17,898 bases of DNA from Bifidobacteriaceae bacterium (GTDB lineage: Bacteria > Actinomycetota > Actinomycetes > Actinomycetales > WQXJ01): contig JAISBQ010000144.1 in the NCBI GenBank assembly GCA_031266115.1, positions 1 to 17,898 on the forward strand. The letters run 5' to 3'. A model generated the notes under the pieces. That model saw nothing but the letters and a program-made list of their open reading frames with translations, ran no database searches and was not told where the DNA came from. Each line of letters opens with the position of its first letter. Position 1 is the first letter of the stretch. The position numbers were made by a program, and so were the translations under genes. Positions 1 to 7,388 of the stretch are shown here, in pieces.

Positions 1-1
1 C

Positions 2-259
2 TTCAACCTCGGTGCGTGGGGCGCCCTGTACGCAGTGACCCCCGAGATCTATCCCACCGGGCTGCGGGGAACCGGGTCCGGATGGGCCGCAGGGTTCGGG
101 CGCATCGCCTCGATCATCACCACTCTGGTGGTGCCCACGCTCCACGAGGCGACGGGAACCGGTGTCGTGTTCGCGCTGTTCGCCACCGTCTTCGTGCTCG
201 CCGCCGTCGCCTCCTGGGGGTTGCCGGAAATGCGAGGGAAAACACTCCTCGACGCGTGA
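2..259 (+). CDS. MFS transporter, C-terminal end (5'-truncated by window)
   Basis: This is the last 85 codons of a gene that begins before the window. The frame is open from base 2 to a TGA at 257-259. The residues show the end of a sugar-porter-type major facilitator: a helix with GAWGALY, then the loop TPEIYPTGLRGTG, which resembles the E-x-(Y/F)-P-T-x-x-R-x-x-G signature between late helices. Two further hydrophobic helices follow (about residues 32-47 and 53-72), and the tail PEMRGKTL matches the PE-x-x-G-x-x-L ending of the Sugar_tr family. It would be an inner-membrane transporter driven by an ion gradient; the substrate cannot be told from this end. It converges on the RNase J gene with 30 bases between the two stops and no convincing terminator hairpin. 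Confidence 0.85.
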   Translation, partial: FNLGAWGALYAVTPEIYPTGLRGTGSGWAAGFGRIASIITTLVVPTLHEATGTGVVFALFATVFVLAAVASWGLPEMRGKTLLDA

Positions 260-289
260 GGGTCGAACTTATGCGGGGGTGGTGGGACC

Positions 290-1984
290 TCAGACTTCGA
301 CGACCACCGGGATGATGAGCGGACGTTTGCGGAGTTTGCCACCCACCCAGCGCCCCACCACACGGCGTAGCACCTGCTGAAGCTGGTGAGCATCAACGGC
401 ACCGCCGTCCATGGCTCCCTGCAGCGCGGTGGCGAGGCTCGGCAGAATCTCGGCGAACACCTCATCCGGTTCTGCCATGCCGCGCGCCTGAATGGAAGGT
501 GCCGCCACGATGGTCTTCTTGCGCGCGTTGACCACGGCAAACACCGAGATGAATCCCTCGTCGCCAAGGATGCGCCGGTCTTTGAGCTCCTCCTCGGTCA
601 ACTCGCCCACCGAGCTGCCGTCCACGTACACCTGTCCCACTGGCACAGCACCCACGATGGTGGCCTCGCCGTGGGCCAGATCGACCACGAGCCCGTTCTC
701 CGCCAGCACCACACGCTCGGGCGGCACCCCCGTGGACACCGCCAGCGCTCCACTCGCCACCAGGTGGCGGGCCTCCCCGTGGACGGGCATCACCCCACGC
801 GGGCGGACGATGTTGAACGCGTAGAGCAACTCCCCGGCCGCCGAGTGTCCCGAGACATGGACGCGAGCATTGCCCTTGTGGACCACCTTGGCACCCAGAC
901 GGGTCAACCCGTTGATGACGCGATAGACGCTGTTCTCGTTGCCCGGGATGAGCGACGAGGCGAGAATCACGGTGTCGCCCGGACCCACGAGAATCTTGTG
1001 ATCGCCGTTGGCTATCCGGGACAGGGCCGCCATCGGCTCACCTTGAGACCCCGTGGAGACAAACACCACCCGGTCCCTGCCCAAGGAATCCGCCGTCCCC
1101 AAGTCCACCACCGTGCCCGGCGGCACCTTGAGGAACCCCAGGTCCATCGCGATCGTCATGTTGCGGATCATCGAACGCCCCGCGAACGCGACCTTGCGGC
1201 CGTGGGCGGCCGCGGCGTCGAGGACTTGCTGCACCCGGTGGACGTGGGAAGAGAAACAGGCGACCACGATCAGCCCGCCAGCCTGGGCAAACACGGACTC
1301 CAAGACTGGCCCGATGTCGCGTTCGGTGGGCACAAACCCGGGAACCTCGGCATTGGTCGAATCGACCATGAACAGGTCGACGCCATCGTCGCCCAATCGG
1401 GCGAAAGCGCGCAGATCGGTGATGCGGCCGTCCAACGGGAGCTGGTCCATCTTGAAATCACCGGTGTGCAGCACTGTCCCCGCCGCCGTACGGATGGCCA
1501 CCGCGAGAGAATCCGGTATCGAGTGCGTCACCGCCACGAACTCGCACTCGAAGGGCCCGAATTGTTCCACAGTGCCAGAACTCACCGCCAACGTGAGCGG
1601 CCTGATGCCATGCTCGGACAGTTTGGCCTCGGTGAACGCCAGAGTGAGCTGCGACCCGACCAGCGGAATGTCTTCACGCAGCCGCAACAGGTAGGGGACG
1701 GCGCCGATGTGATCCTCGTGCCCGTGAGTCAACACCAGGGCGACCACGTCATCCAGTCTCGCCTCGACCGGCGAGAAGTCCGGCAGAATCAGGTCCACGC
1801 CCGGCTGGGTTTCCTCGGGAAACAGGACCCCGCAGTCCACCAGCAGGATCTTGCCGTTGATCTCGAAGGCCGTCATGTTGCGCCCCACCTCGCCGAGCCC
1901 ACCCAACGGGATGATGCGCAGCGCGTCGGGGGCAAGCGCCGGAGGGGTCAGCGTCATGTCATCCGTGACGCGCACCGAGTCCAC
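290..1984 (-). CDS. rnj: Ribonuclease J
   Basis: A 564-residue metallo-beta-lactamase/beta-CASP nuclease, close to the usual RNase J length. RNase J acts as a 5'-3' exonuclease and endonuclease in mRNA decay and rRNA maturation, in the cytoplasm. Visible motifs are HGHEDH at 87-92 (metal site), a histidine in AVTHSIPDS near 154, HTGDFKMD at 173-180, the beta-CASP segments VSTGSQGEP near 309 and VSGHSAAGE near 377, and MPVHGEARHL near 399. The C-terminal domain follows. I chose the GTG at 1984 because GGAAGG lies 9 bases upstream of it; the in-frame ATG at 1957 has no such site. The gene starts 3 bases after the dapA stop, so the two are probably co-transcribed, an arrangement familiar in Actinobacteria. 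Confidence 0.95.
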   Translation of the reverse strand: MDSVRVTDDMTLTPPALAPDALRIIPLGGLGEVGRNMTAFEINGKILLVDCGVLFPEETQPGVDLILPDFSPVEARLDDVVALVLTHGHEDHIGAVPYLLRLREDIPLVGSQLTLAFTEAKLSEHGIRPLTLAVSSGTVEQFGPFECEFVAVTHSIPDSLAVAIRTAAGTVLHTGDFKMDQLPLDGRITDLRAFARLGDDGVDLFMVDSTNAEVPGFVPTERDIGPVLESVFAQAGGLIVVACFSSHVHRVQQVLDAAAAHGRKVAFAGRSMIRNMTIAMDLGFLKVPPGTVVDLGTADSLGRDRVVFVSTGSQGEPMAALSRIANGDHKILVGPGDTVILASSLIPGNENSVYRVINGLTRLGAKVVHKGNARVHVSGHSAAGELLYAFNIVRPRGVMPVHGEARHLVASGALAVSTGVPPERVVLAENGLVVDLAHGEATIVGAVPVGQVYVDGSSVGELTEEELKDRRILGDEGFISVFAVVNARKKTIVAAPSIQARGMAEPDEVFAEILPSLATALQGAMDGGAVDAHQLQQVLRRVVGRWVGGKLRKRPLIIPVVVEV

Positions 1985-1987
1985 CCC

Positions 1988-2902
1988 TCAGCGCCTTCCG
2001 AACAATCCGGCGGCTTCCAACGCCTCGCGCACCCGTCCAGCCTCGGACTCGGTCGCCGGATACACCGGCAAACGCGTGGTCCTGTTGGCGGTCAGACCGA
2101 CGATTTGCAACGCCGCCTTGATCATGGGCGCGCCCTGACCACCACTCATGATCGCGTCGATCACCGGCATCACATGGGCGAATACCGCCCGGGCCCTCGG
2201 CAGATCCCCCGAATCGACAGCCGCCACCAGGTGCGACCACGCTTGACCCGTTACATGTCCCACCGTGGAAATCACACCCGCGGCACCCTGCGCCAGCATC
2301 GCCAAGTTCAGCGCGTCGTCACCCGAATACCAAGCCAGCCCCGTCCGGCTCATCAGCCGGAATGCCCGATCCAGTTGTCCCGTCGCATCCTTGACCGCCA
2401 CGATCCGGGGGTTTTCGGCGAGACGAGTCCACGTCTCGTCCTCGATGTGGACGCCACTGCGCCCGGGAATGTCATAGACGATCACCGGCAGATCCGTCGC
2501 ATCGGCCACCCGCAAGAAGTGCTGCACCAACCCGTCTTGAGAGGGGCGCGAGTAATACGGCGTGACCACCATCACACCGTGGGCTCCGACGGCTGCTGCT
2601 TCCCGTGCCAGGTGAACCGAGTGGGCCGTGTTGTTGGTCCCCACACCTGCCACCACGAACGCGCGTCCGTCCACCGCTTGGAGCACCGTCCGCAGCAACT
2701 CGACCTTCTCCGGATCGGACGTGGTGCCGCTCTCACCCGTCGTCCCGTTGACAACCAGTCCGTTGTTGCCGTTCTCGGCGAGAAACGCCGCCAGGCGACC
2801 TGCCGCACCGAGGTCAAGTGCGCCATCGTCAGCAAATGGGGTGGCCATGGCCGTCAGGACAGCGCCGAACGGCCGCGCGGGTGGCGTGGAAGGTGTGGTC
2901 AT
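1988..2902 (-). CDS. dapA: 4-hydroxy-tetrahydrodipicolinate synthase
   Basis: A 304-residue class I aldolase that condenses pyruvate with aspartate semialdehyde, the first committed step to diaminopimelate and lysine. The TIM-barrel signatures are complete: NGTTGESGT at 52-60, a tyrosine in TPYYS at 114-118, VYDIPGRSG at 142-150 and the Schiff-base lysine K171 in IVAVKDATGQ, followed by YSGDDALNL near 192-200. Length is normal for the family. The ATG at 2902 has no good Shine-Dalgarno site, but TAGGTT sits 8 bases upstream, so the mRNA is likely leaderless. The gene is the first of a dapA-RNase J pair and is divergent from the YdcF gene across about 165 bases. A related N-acetylneuraminate lyase is possible by fold, but the motifs and the dapB gene nearby favour DapA. 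Confidence 0.95.
   Translation of the reverse strand: MTTPSTPPARPFGAVLTAMATPFADDGALDLGAAGRLAAFLAENGNNGLVVNGTTGESGTTSDPEKVELLRTVLQAVDGRAFVVAGVGTNNTAHSVHLAREAAAVGAHGVMVVTPYYSRPSQDGLVQHFLRVADATDLPVIVYDIPGRSGVHIEDETWTRLAENPRIVAVKDATGQLDRAFRLMSRTGLAWYSGDDALNLAMLAQGAAGVISTVGHVTGQAWSHLVAAVDSGDLPRARAVFAHVMPVIDAIMSGGQGAPMIKAALQIVGLTANRTTRLPVYPATESEAGRVREALEAAGLFGRR
1994..1999 (-). promoter_or_regulatory. Shine-Dalgarno site of RNase J gene
   Basis: On the minus strand this reads GGAAGG, 9 bases before the GTG at 1984. It lies inside the last codons of dapA and decides between the GTG start and the ATG nine codons downstream. Confidence 0.65.
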
Positions 2903-2910
2903 GAGTCGTT

Positions 2911-2916
2911 AACCTA
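2911..2916 (-). promoter_or_regulatory. Candidate -10 element of dapA (leaderless)
   Basis: The minus strand reads TAGGTT, followed by 8 bases and then the ATG at 2902. A transcript starting about 7 bases after the hexamer would begin at or next to the start codon. No clear -35 hexamer is visible. The same spacing occurs at dapB and ribF. Confidence 0.55.
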
Positions 2917-3067
2917 CCGCTCTGGCCACGGAACACGCCCGAACACCGGGCGGACACGCGTCTAGACGGGCCGATCCCGGCGCCCCGCGCGCGAGCGGCA
3001 TCCTCAGTGAGGCAGATTCAGCGGGCGACGCCCACCGTATCGCGGCGAGGCGCGCGAAGATGGTGGC

Positions 3068-4081
3068 GTGTGGATTGTTGCCGGGGTGAGCGCCATGCTC
3101 TTCGCATGGCAGCTGTGGCGCGACCCGCGCACCTTCCGCGCGGGCGTCTATCTGACCGTCGCCCTGCTCAGCGCCGGAACGGCCGTCCTGGTCGAGACGC
3201 TGCGAGAGCTTGAGCAGTTCGCGCCCATCACCGCCGGCCGAGTGATCGTGGCGGGAGCGATAGCGGTGCTGGCTGGCGTTGTCGTGCTCGCAGGGGTGCT
3301 TGTGGTCAACGGCCTCGTCACCGCGCGGCGGGAAGGCGCGAGCGCCGCCCACCTGCTGTCACTGATGCTGGGAATCGTGCTGCTCGCGGGGATCGCTGGA
3401 TGGGTGTGGACGTTTGTCTCGCAGGCGACCACCGCCGCGTTGATCCTGTTGGCGATCATGTTCCCGGCCTCGTACTTCGGCGGCGGGATGGTTGCCTATC
3501 TCCTCTATGGTCGCCTCTACCGGTCCATCGCGCCGAGGATGGCGCCCCCTCCCAACGCCGTCGTGGTCCTCGGCGCGGGGCTGAACGCCGGCGGGCACGT
3601 CACACCCTTGTTGGCGGCCCGGCTCGACCGAGGGATCGCCGTCGCGGCTCCGAAGGACCTCCCCTTCGTGGTGTCTGGCGGGCGCGGACCGGGCGAAACC
3701 GTGAGCGAGGCCCAGGCGATGGCCGGCTACCTGCGCGAGCACGGCGTGGACCCCAGGAGGATCCACCTGGAAGACCGCTCACACAACACCGCGGAGAATC
3801 TCGCGTTCACCCGCACCGTCTTGGAGGCTTCCACGATCTTGGGCCCAGTGGTGGCGGTGAGCAGCAACTACCACGTGTTCCGCGCGGCCATGCTCATGCG
3901 CCGGGCGGGCCTAGACGGGTATGCGACCGGGGGCAAGGTCGCGGCGTACTACTGGCCCAGCGCGGCGATCCGCGAGTTCGTCGCGATCTGTGTCGAACAC
4001 CTGCGCACCACGGCAATAGGCCTCGCCTTGGTCTGCGCTCCCGTCCTCGCGTTCGTGGGTTTCGCCCTCGTCAAGCTGTGA
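3068..4081 (+). CDS. YdcF/DUF218 family integral membrane protein
   Basis: A 337-residue protein with a multi-helix N-terminal half and a C-terminal DUF218 (YdcF/SanA/ElyC-like) domain. Hydrophobic segments are at about 1-14, 25-43, 58-82, 96-115 and 120-147, and a last one at 315-335. The DUF218 domain shows VVVLGAGL near 165, VVSGGRGPGE near 201, SEAQAM, LEDRSHNTAENL near 234 and SSNYHVFRA near 265. Family members are linked to envelope or vancomycin-tolerance functions in other bacteria, but the biochemical activity is not settled. The start is uncertain: the GTG at 3068 retains the first helix but has no clear ribosome site, while the ATG at 3095 has GGGGTG just upstream. The gene is a plus-strand insertion among minus-strand core genes and converges on dapB with 21 bases between the stops. 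Confidence 0.85.
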   Translation: MWIVAGVSAMLFAWQLWRDPRTFRAGVYLTVALLSAGTAVLVETLRELEQFAPITAGRVIVAGAIAVLAGVVVLAGVLVVNGLVTARREGASAAHLLSLMLGIVLLAGIAGWVWTFVSQATTAALILLAIMFPASYFGGGMVAYLLYGRLYRSIAPRMAPPPNAVVVLGAGLNAGGHVTPLLAARLDRGIAVAAPKDLPFVVSGGRGPGETVSEAQAMAGYLREHGVDPRRIHLEDRSHNTAENLAFTRTVLEASTILGPVVAVSSNYHVFRAAMLMRRAGLDGYATGGKVAAYYWPSAAIREFVAICVEHLRTTAIGLALVCAPVLAFVGFALVKL

Positions 4082-4102
4082 GACGCGCCGGCGCGCGCCG
4101 CC

Positions 4103-4897
4103 TCACAGGTCCAGATAGGCGTCCAGACCGACGGTCAGGCCCGGATGGCGGGCGACCTCTCGCACCCCGAGCAGCACGCCAGGCATGAAGCTGGCCCGGT
4201 CGAAGGAATCGTGCCTGACGGTGAGCTGCTCACCCGGGTTGCCGAACAGGATCTCCTCGTGGGCGATCAGACCGGTCAGGCGCACCGAGTGGACGCGAAT
4301 CCCGTCCACCTCGGCGCCGCGCGCCCCGTCCACGCCGGTAGTGGTCGCATCCGGCACCGGGCCGAGGTGGGCCGAGGATCGCGCCGCGGCGATCGCTGCC
4401 GCCGTGTGACGGGCCGTCCCGCTCGGCGCGTCCACCTTGTTCGGGTGGTGCAGTTCGATCACCTCGGCCGAATCGAAGTAGCGACCCGCCACCGCCGCGA
4501 AGCGCATGGCGAGCACGGCACCGAGCGCGAAGTTCGGCGCGATGAGGACGCCGATGCCGGCGCGGGCGTCCGCGTGCTTCCTCACCCGCCCAAGCGCCTC
4601 GCCATCCCAGCCCGTGGTGCCGACAACAGCGTGAATTCCCAGGTCGATGAGGGTGTGGACGGTGGATTCCGTCACGGCGGGCGTGGTGAAATCGACAGCG
4701 ACACGGGCGCCGGAGGCGGCCACTTCTTCTTCAGACCACCCCACGTCGACGGCTGCGGCCACGCGCATCCCGGCGGCACCCTCAACCGCGCTGACCACCG
4801 TTCGCCCCATCCGTCCGTGGGCTCCGATTACCGCCACGGGCAGGACGCTGTCGGCGTCGGTCGGGAAGGTGGGAACGTCATCGTGCACGGAGGTCAC
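4103..4897 (-). CDS. dapB: 4-hydroxy-tetrahydrodipicolinate reductase
   Basis: A 264-residue NAD(P)H-dependent reductase, the step after DapA in diaminopimelate synthesis. With the GTG at 4897 as start, the nucleotide-binding motif GAHGRMG is at 25-31, VDFTTP near 68-73, GTTGWD at 93-98 and APNFALG at 120-126. The catalytic ELHHPNK is at 148-154 and DAPSGTA follows it. The C-terminal part, with HEEILFGNPGE, is intact. The frame stays open to an ATG at 4960, but those 21 extra residues are Pro/Arg-rich and unlike DapB. TACCCT lies exactly 8 bases before the GTG, which supports this start and a leaderless mRNA. It is divergent from the DUF559 gene. In many actinobacteria dapB sits just after the pnp-peptidase pair; here about 2.3 kb of other genes and repeats separate them. 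Confidence 0.94.
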   Translation of the reverse strand: MTSVHDDVPTFPTDADSVLPVAVIGAHGRMGRTVVSAVEGAAGMRVAAAVDVGWSEEEVAASGARVAVDFTTPAVTESTVHTLIDLGIHAVVGTTGWDGEALGRVRKHADARAGIGVLIAPNFALGAVLAMRFAAVAGRYFDSAEVIELHHPNKVDAPSGTARHTAAAIAAARSSAHLGPVPDATTTGVDGARGAEVDGIRVHSVRLTGLIAHEEILFGNPGEQLTVRHDSFDRASFMPGVLLGVREVARHPGLTVGLDAYLDL

Positions 4898-4905
4898 GAG
4901 ACCCA

Positions 4906-4911
4906 AGGGTA
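4906..4911 (-). promoter_or_regulatory. Candidate -10 element of dapB (leaderless)
   Basis: The minus strand reads TACCCT, then 8 bases, then the GTG at 4897. The geometry is the same as at dapA and ribF. No -35 hexamer is recognisable. Confidence 0.5.
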
Positions 4912-4979
4912 GCGGCGGAGGCCGGTGGACCTGTGGATGGCCGTTTGGCCTCGTCCGCAAACCTGACCATCCTTGTCCG

Positions 4980-5954
4980 GTGGCTGCAATCGAACGGACA
5001 GCGAAGCTCGCAAACGCCGAGGCACGACGGCTGCGCTCCTCGGCGCGGCGCCTTAGTCGTGGCGTTTATGCGGTCGGCTCGGATCGCACAAACCTCGAAC
5101 GATTGGCGACCCGCGCACGAGGAGCCCTGACGATCGCACCGCCTGGCAGCCTCGTGTGTGGTGTGACTGCGCTGGCGTTAGCGCAGGTCAGACTGCCCAA
5201 GCAAGCAGCCGCGCTAGCCGCCGGGCCGGTCTGTATCGCGATCCCACGCGAATCCGGCCTTGGGTGGCGCCGGCCGGAGATCAGCGCTGTGAGACTGCAG
5301 GTGCTGCCGCCGGCGGCGCCCGCCAGACCGCAGGGAATCGCCGTTGCTCATCTGGCCCACTGTTGGATGCAGGTCGTCGCGGAGTCGATGCGCCATCCCG
5401 GCTGGGACTTCGTCCACAAGGACAAGGTGCCCACAAGCCCCGGCGTGTTCACAGAACCCCGCAAAGCCGCTTTCCTTGAGTCGATCCAGATCGGCGACCG
5501 GCTGATGGCCCGACACGACCCGCTGATTGCCCACGAGGAATTCGCGGCCTACATCGGCAGTCTGACCAACGCCCGTGGTGTGCGCCTGGCGCGGTCGATG
5601 TCGGGTTTTGTGCGCGCCCGCACAGACTCGACCATGGAAACGTGGCTCAGGCTCGTGGTCTGGGATGCGGGTTTCCCCGATCCGATGGTGAACTACCCCG
5701 TGACCGCTGCTGGCCAATCCCGTTTCCTCGACCTGGCGTGGCCGGAGTTGCGGATCGACCTGGAGTTCCATGGGCGCCAGCACTTCTACGAGTGGGAGCA
5801 GGCGTATGGGGACGTTCAACGGCGCGGCCAACTCCAGATGGAGGGTTGGGTGACCGTGGAGGCGACCGAGGAGCAGTTGATCTCTCCCGGAAAGCTGCTG
5901 CATCGCCTCGGAGCGGTCTTCGCGTCCCAGCGGAGCGCCAGATGGCGGGGTTAG
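4980..5954 (+). CDS. DUF559-domain protein with AbiEi-like N-terminus, function unknown
   Basis: A 324-residue protein if it starts at the GTG at 4980; the frame is open further upstream but overlaps dapB there, and no ribosome site is visible. The first 70 residues (RRLSRGVYAVG, then a helix with LVCGVTALAL) resemble the winged-helix start of AbiEi-type proteins common in actinobacteria. The C-terminal 110 residues look like the Vsr/restriction-endonuclease-like DUF559 fold: E220 in STMETWLRL, D251 in FLDLAWPE, D260 and E262 in RIDLEFHGRQH (H268), then GD-x-x-R at 277-281. Proteins of this build are frequent and often multicopy in Actinobacteria; nuclease activity is an inference from the fold. 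No partner toxin gene is adjacent. A 187-bp repeat begins 13 bases after its stop. Confidence 0.8.
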   Translation: MAAIERTAKLANAEARRLRSSARRLSRGVYAVGSDRTNLERLATRARGALTIAPPGSLVCGVTALALAQVRLPKQAAALAAGPVCIAIPRESGLGWRRPEISAVRLQVLPPAAPARPQGIAVAHLAHCWMQVVAESMRHPGWDFVHKDKVPTSPGVFTEPRKAAFLESIQIGDRLMARHDPLIAHEEFAAYIGSLTNARGVRLARSMSGFVRARTDSTMETWLRLVVWDAGFPDPMVNYPVTAAGQSRFLDLAWPELRIDLEFHGRQHFYEWEQAYGDVQRRGQLQMEGWVTVEATEEQLISPGKLLHRLGAVFASQRSARWRG

Positions 5955-5967
5955 GTGCCGCGAGCAA

Positions 5968-6018
5968 GTCGGAAACGTACCGAAGCTTGCCGCGACGAAA
6001 AGTCTGTACGTTTCCGAC
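5968..6018. repeat. 51-bp inverted-repeat element A1
   Basis: Perfect 13-bp arms GTCGGAAACGTAC (5968-5980) and GTACGTTTCCGAC (6006-6018) around a 25-base loop. Confidence 0.9.
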
Positions 6019-6103
6019 GCGCGGCGCTTCGGCCTCGATGCGGCGGCAACCGTGTGAGCTGGGAAAACACTCAAACGCCATCTACCCTTAGGCGACCTGG
6101 ACC

Positions 6104-6154
6104 GTCGGAAACGTACACAGGTTTGTCGCAGTGAAATGTCTGTACGTTTCCGAC
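6104..6154. repeat. 51-bp inverted-repeat element A2
   Basis: The same arms as A1, extended by one pair to 14 bp (6104-6117 and 6141-6154). The loop differs from A1 at about nine positions, whereas the 13-bp arms are identical. Confidence 0.9.
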
Positions 6155-6217
6155 ACCTCGTTGCCGCTCGCTCGGTGGACCCGGCATGGATCGCGGCTCC
6201 ACCGGGCGGTGCCCATC

Positions 6218-6247
6218 CCGACGATGCCGGAGGGCCGGCATCGTCGG
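6218..6247. other. Perfect 13-bp hairpin in a gene-free stretch
   Basis: CCGACGATGCCGG (6218-6230), loop AGGG, then the exact complement CCGGCATCGTCGG (6235-6247). It lies in the 327 bases between repeat copy A and the CBM6-like gene, where I see no gene; the reading frames through it are low-complexity Arg/Pro/Ser. No T-run follows on either strand, so a simple intrinsic terminator is not well supported. An operator, a processing site or a non-canonical terminator are alternatives. Confidence 0.7.
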
Positions 6248-6468
6248 AAAGCTTGGCGTCAAGGTCATCCAGGGGTGGTCGGTCGCGACACCCCCCTGCG
6301 ACCCTCGCGCACTCACTCGAATTCGGACAAGCCCAGCACTCCGCCACTCACGTCAAGTGCCTTGGCCCCCGCAAGCCCGCCACGGTGCTGGAGACGCGCG
6401 TTGCTTCCTCGGCGAAGCACGGACCGGACGAGATGGCGAAGACCACTGCACAGATGCGCCTATCCCGG

Positions 6469-6474
6469 TACCGT
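6469..6474 (+). promoter_or_regulatory. Candidate -10 element of CBM6-like gene
   Basis: TACCGT is followed by 7 bases and the GTG at 6482, close to the leaderless geometry seen at dapA, dapB and ribF. No -35 hexamer is evident. Confidence 0.4.
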
Positions 6475-6481
6475 TGAGGTC

Positions 6482-7246
6482 GTGAAATCCACCACTCTCA
6501 CCCTGACCGGCATTGGCGATACCGCGATGACGCACGGGAGGTGGGATGGCCAGCATATGCACGACGCCGGCGATGGGTTCATCGGATGGATCGGCCACGG
6601 GTCGTGGATTCGATACGCAGACGTGGATGTGCGCGGGGGCATAGTCGGCGCGGCAATCGTCTATTCGAGTGGTTGGCAGCCCGAACCCAGGACCGTCGAA
6701 GTGTGGGTCGCGCCCCTCGGCTCGCCGCGTCCTGACAGCGGCGAACTCGCCGCGCTCATCCACATGGATGCCTCAACCGGCTCGTATGAGGCGGCATCGT
6801 CGGTCACGGCGACGGCACCATCCGTCTCGCCCACGCCGGGCGGGCGCCATGACATCTATGTGCTGTTCCGGGGGCACGAGTTTAACTACGGCGGTCTCCA
6901 CCTGACCCTGCGCGACCCGGTGATCAGCCCACCTAGACCGGCACGGCGCGGCGTGCCGCCCGTAGAGCCTCGACCCCACACCGCCAAGACCCAGACGCCG
7001 CAGTCCCGCACCCCTGAGATCCCGCTGACCTTGGTCCAAGGCGGCCAGGTGTATCCCGAGATTGCCTGGCCCGCCAATCCGCGGGCCCATGTCCGGTGGT
7101 CCTCCTCGAAGAAGTCCGTCGCCACGGTCACCCCCAAGGGCAAAATCACCGCCCACACCCCTGGTACCGCTCGAATCACCGTCACCGCCGACGGGTCGCT
7201 CGCCACGTTCAAGGTCAAGGTGGTGCCGCGCGGCGCCGGGAGTTGA
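6482..7246 (+). CDS. CBM6-like plus bacterial Ig-like (Big_2) domain protein
   Basis: A 254-residue protein starting at GTG 6482. Residues about 30-145 resemble a family 6-type carbohydrate-binding module: FIGWIGHGSWIRYADVDV near 33-50, a beta-rich middle, GRHDIYVLFRG near 121-131, and NYGGLHLTLRD at its end. A Pro/Thr-rich linker (about 148-178) leads to a Big_2 Ig-like domain at 180-249 with VRWSSSKKSVATVTPKGKIT. Such domains normally belong to secreted glycan-active enzymes, yet there is no catalytic domain and no signal peptide from this start. The frame stays open upstream to 6131, inside repeat A2, but that part is low-complexity and has no secretion signal either. It may be an intact small binding protein or the surviving tail of a larger enzyme. 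It converges on the M16 peptidase gene. Ligand unknown. Confidence 0.65.
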   Translation: MKSTTLTLTGIGDTAMTHGRWDGQHMHDAGDGFIGWIGHGSWIRYADVDVRGGIVGAAIVYSSGWQPEPRTVEVWVAPLGSPRPDSGELAALIHMDASTGSYEAASSVTATAPSVSPTPGGRHDIYVLFRGHEFNYGGLHLTLRDPVISPPRPARRGVPPVEPRPHTAKTQTPQSRTPEIPLTLVQGGQVYPEIAWPANPRAHVRWSSSKKSVATVTPKGKITAHTPGTARITVTADGSLATFKVKVVPRGAGS

Positions 7247-7277
7247 CGCCTCGGCTAGACACGATTGAGGCCAACGT

Positions 7278-7339
7278 CAAGCGTTTGCGCTTGTCAGTGA
7301 GCCGGTTGATGTGTTGAGACCCGCACGGGTCGATACCCG
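7278..7339. terminator. Hairpin cluster between convergent genes
   Basis: CAAGCG-TTTG-CGCTTG (7278-7293) begins 31 bases after the CBM6-like stop. Overlapping alternatives follow: GACCCG-CA-CGGGTC (7318-7331) and CGGGT-CGAT-ACCCG (7326-7339). The position suits termination for both converging genes, but no T-run follows any of the stems. Confidence 0.3.
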
Positions 7340-7388
7340 CCCGCCACCCACTGGGGGCGTCTACCGACGATGACGGACGGCGCGCCTT

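Larger units (their letters stand above)
5968..6154. repeat. 187-bp bipartite hairpin repeat, copy A
   Basis: Two 51-bp inverted-repeat elements (5968-6018 and 6104-6154) flank an 85-bp spacer. The whole unit has the same dimensions as copy B at 17441-17627. The spacers of the two copies align without gaps and share a strong core at about 6033-6076 (CCTCGAT, then GGCAACCGTGTGA, CTGG, AACAC), while their edges have diverged. The homology seems to continue about 15 bases past the right end (ACC, then TTG and CTC matches). No flanking target-site duplication is obvious, and no coding sense is evident. Confidence 0.85.

Noticed and set aside
386..2965. Very long open frame on the plus strand opposite RNase J and dapA
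   Set aside because: It is antisense to two clearly identified genes; the translation is His/Arg/Gln-rich with no domain. Long antisense frames are expected in high-GC DNA.
4084..4095. Palindrome CGCGCCGGCGCG between YdcF and dapB stops as a terminator
   Set aside because: A 12-bp perfect palindrome leaves no loop, and there is no T-run; in GC-rich DNA this may be chance.
4898..4960. N-terminal extension of DapB to ATG 4960
   Set aside because: The extra residues are Pro/Arg-rich and unlike the family, and the -10 hexamer fits GTG 4897.
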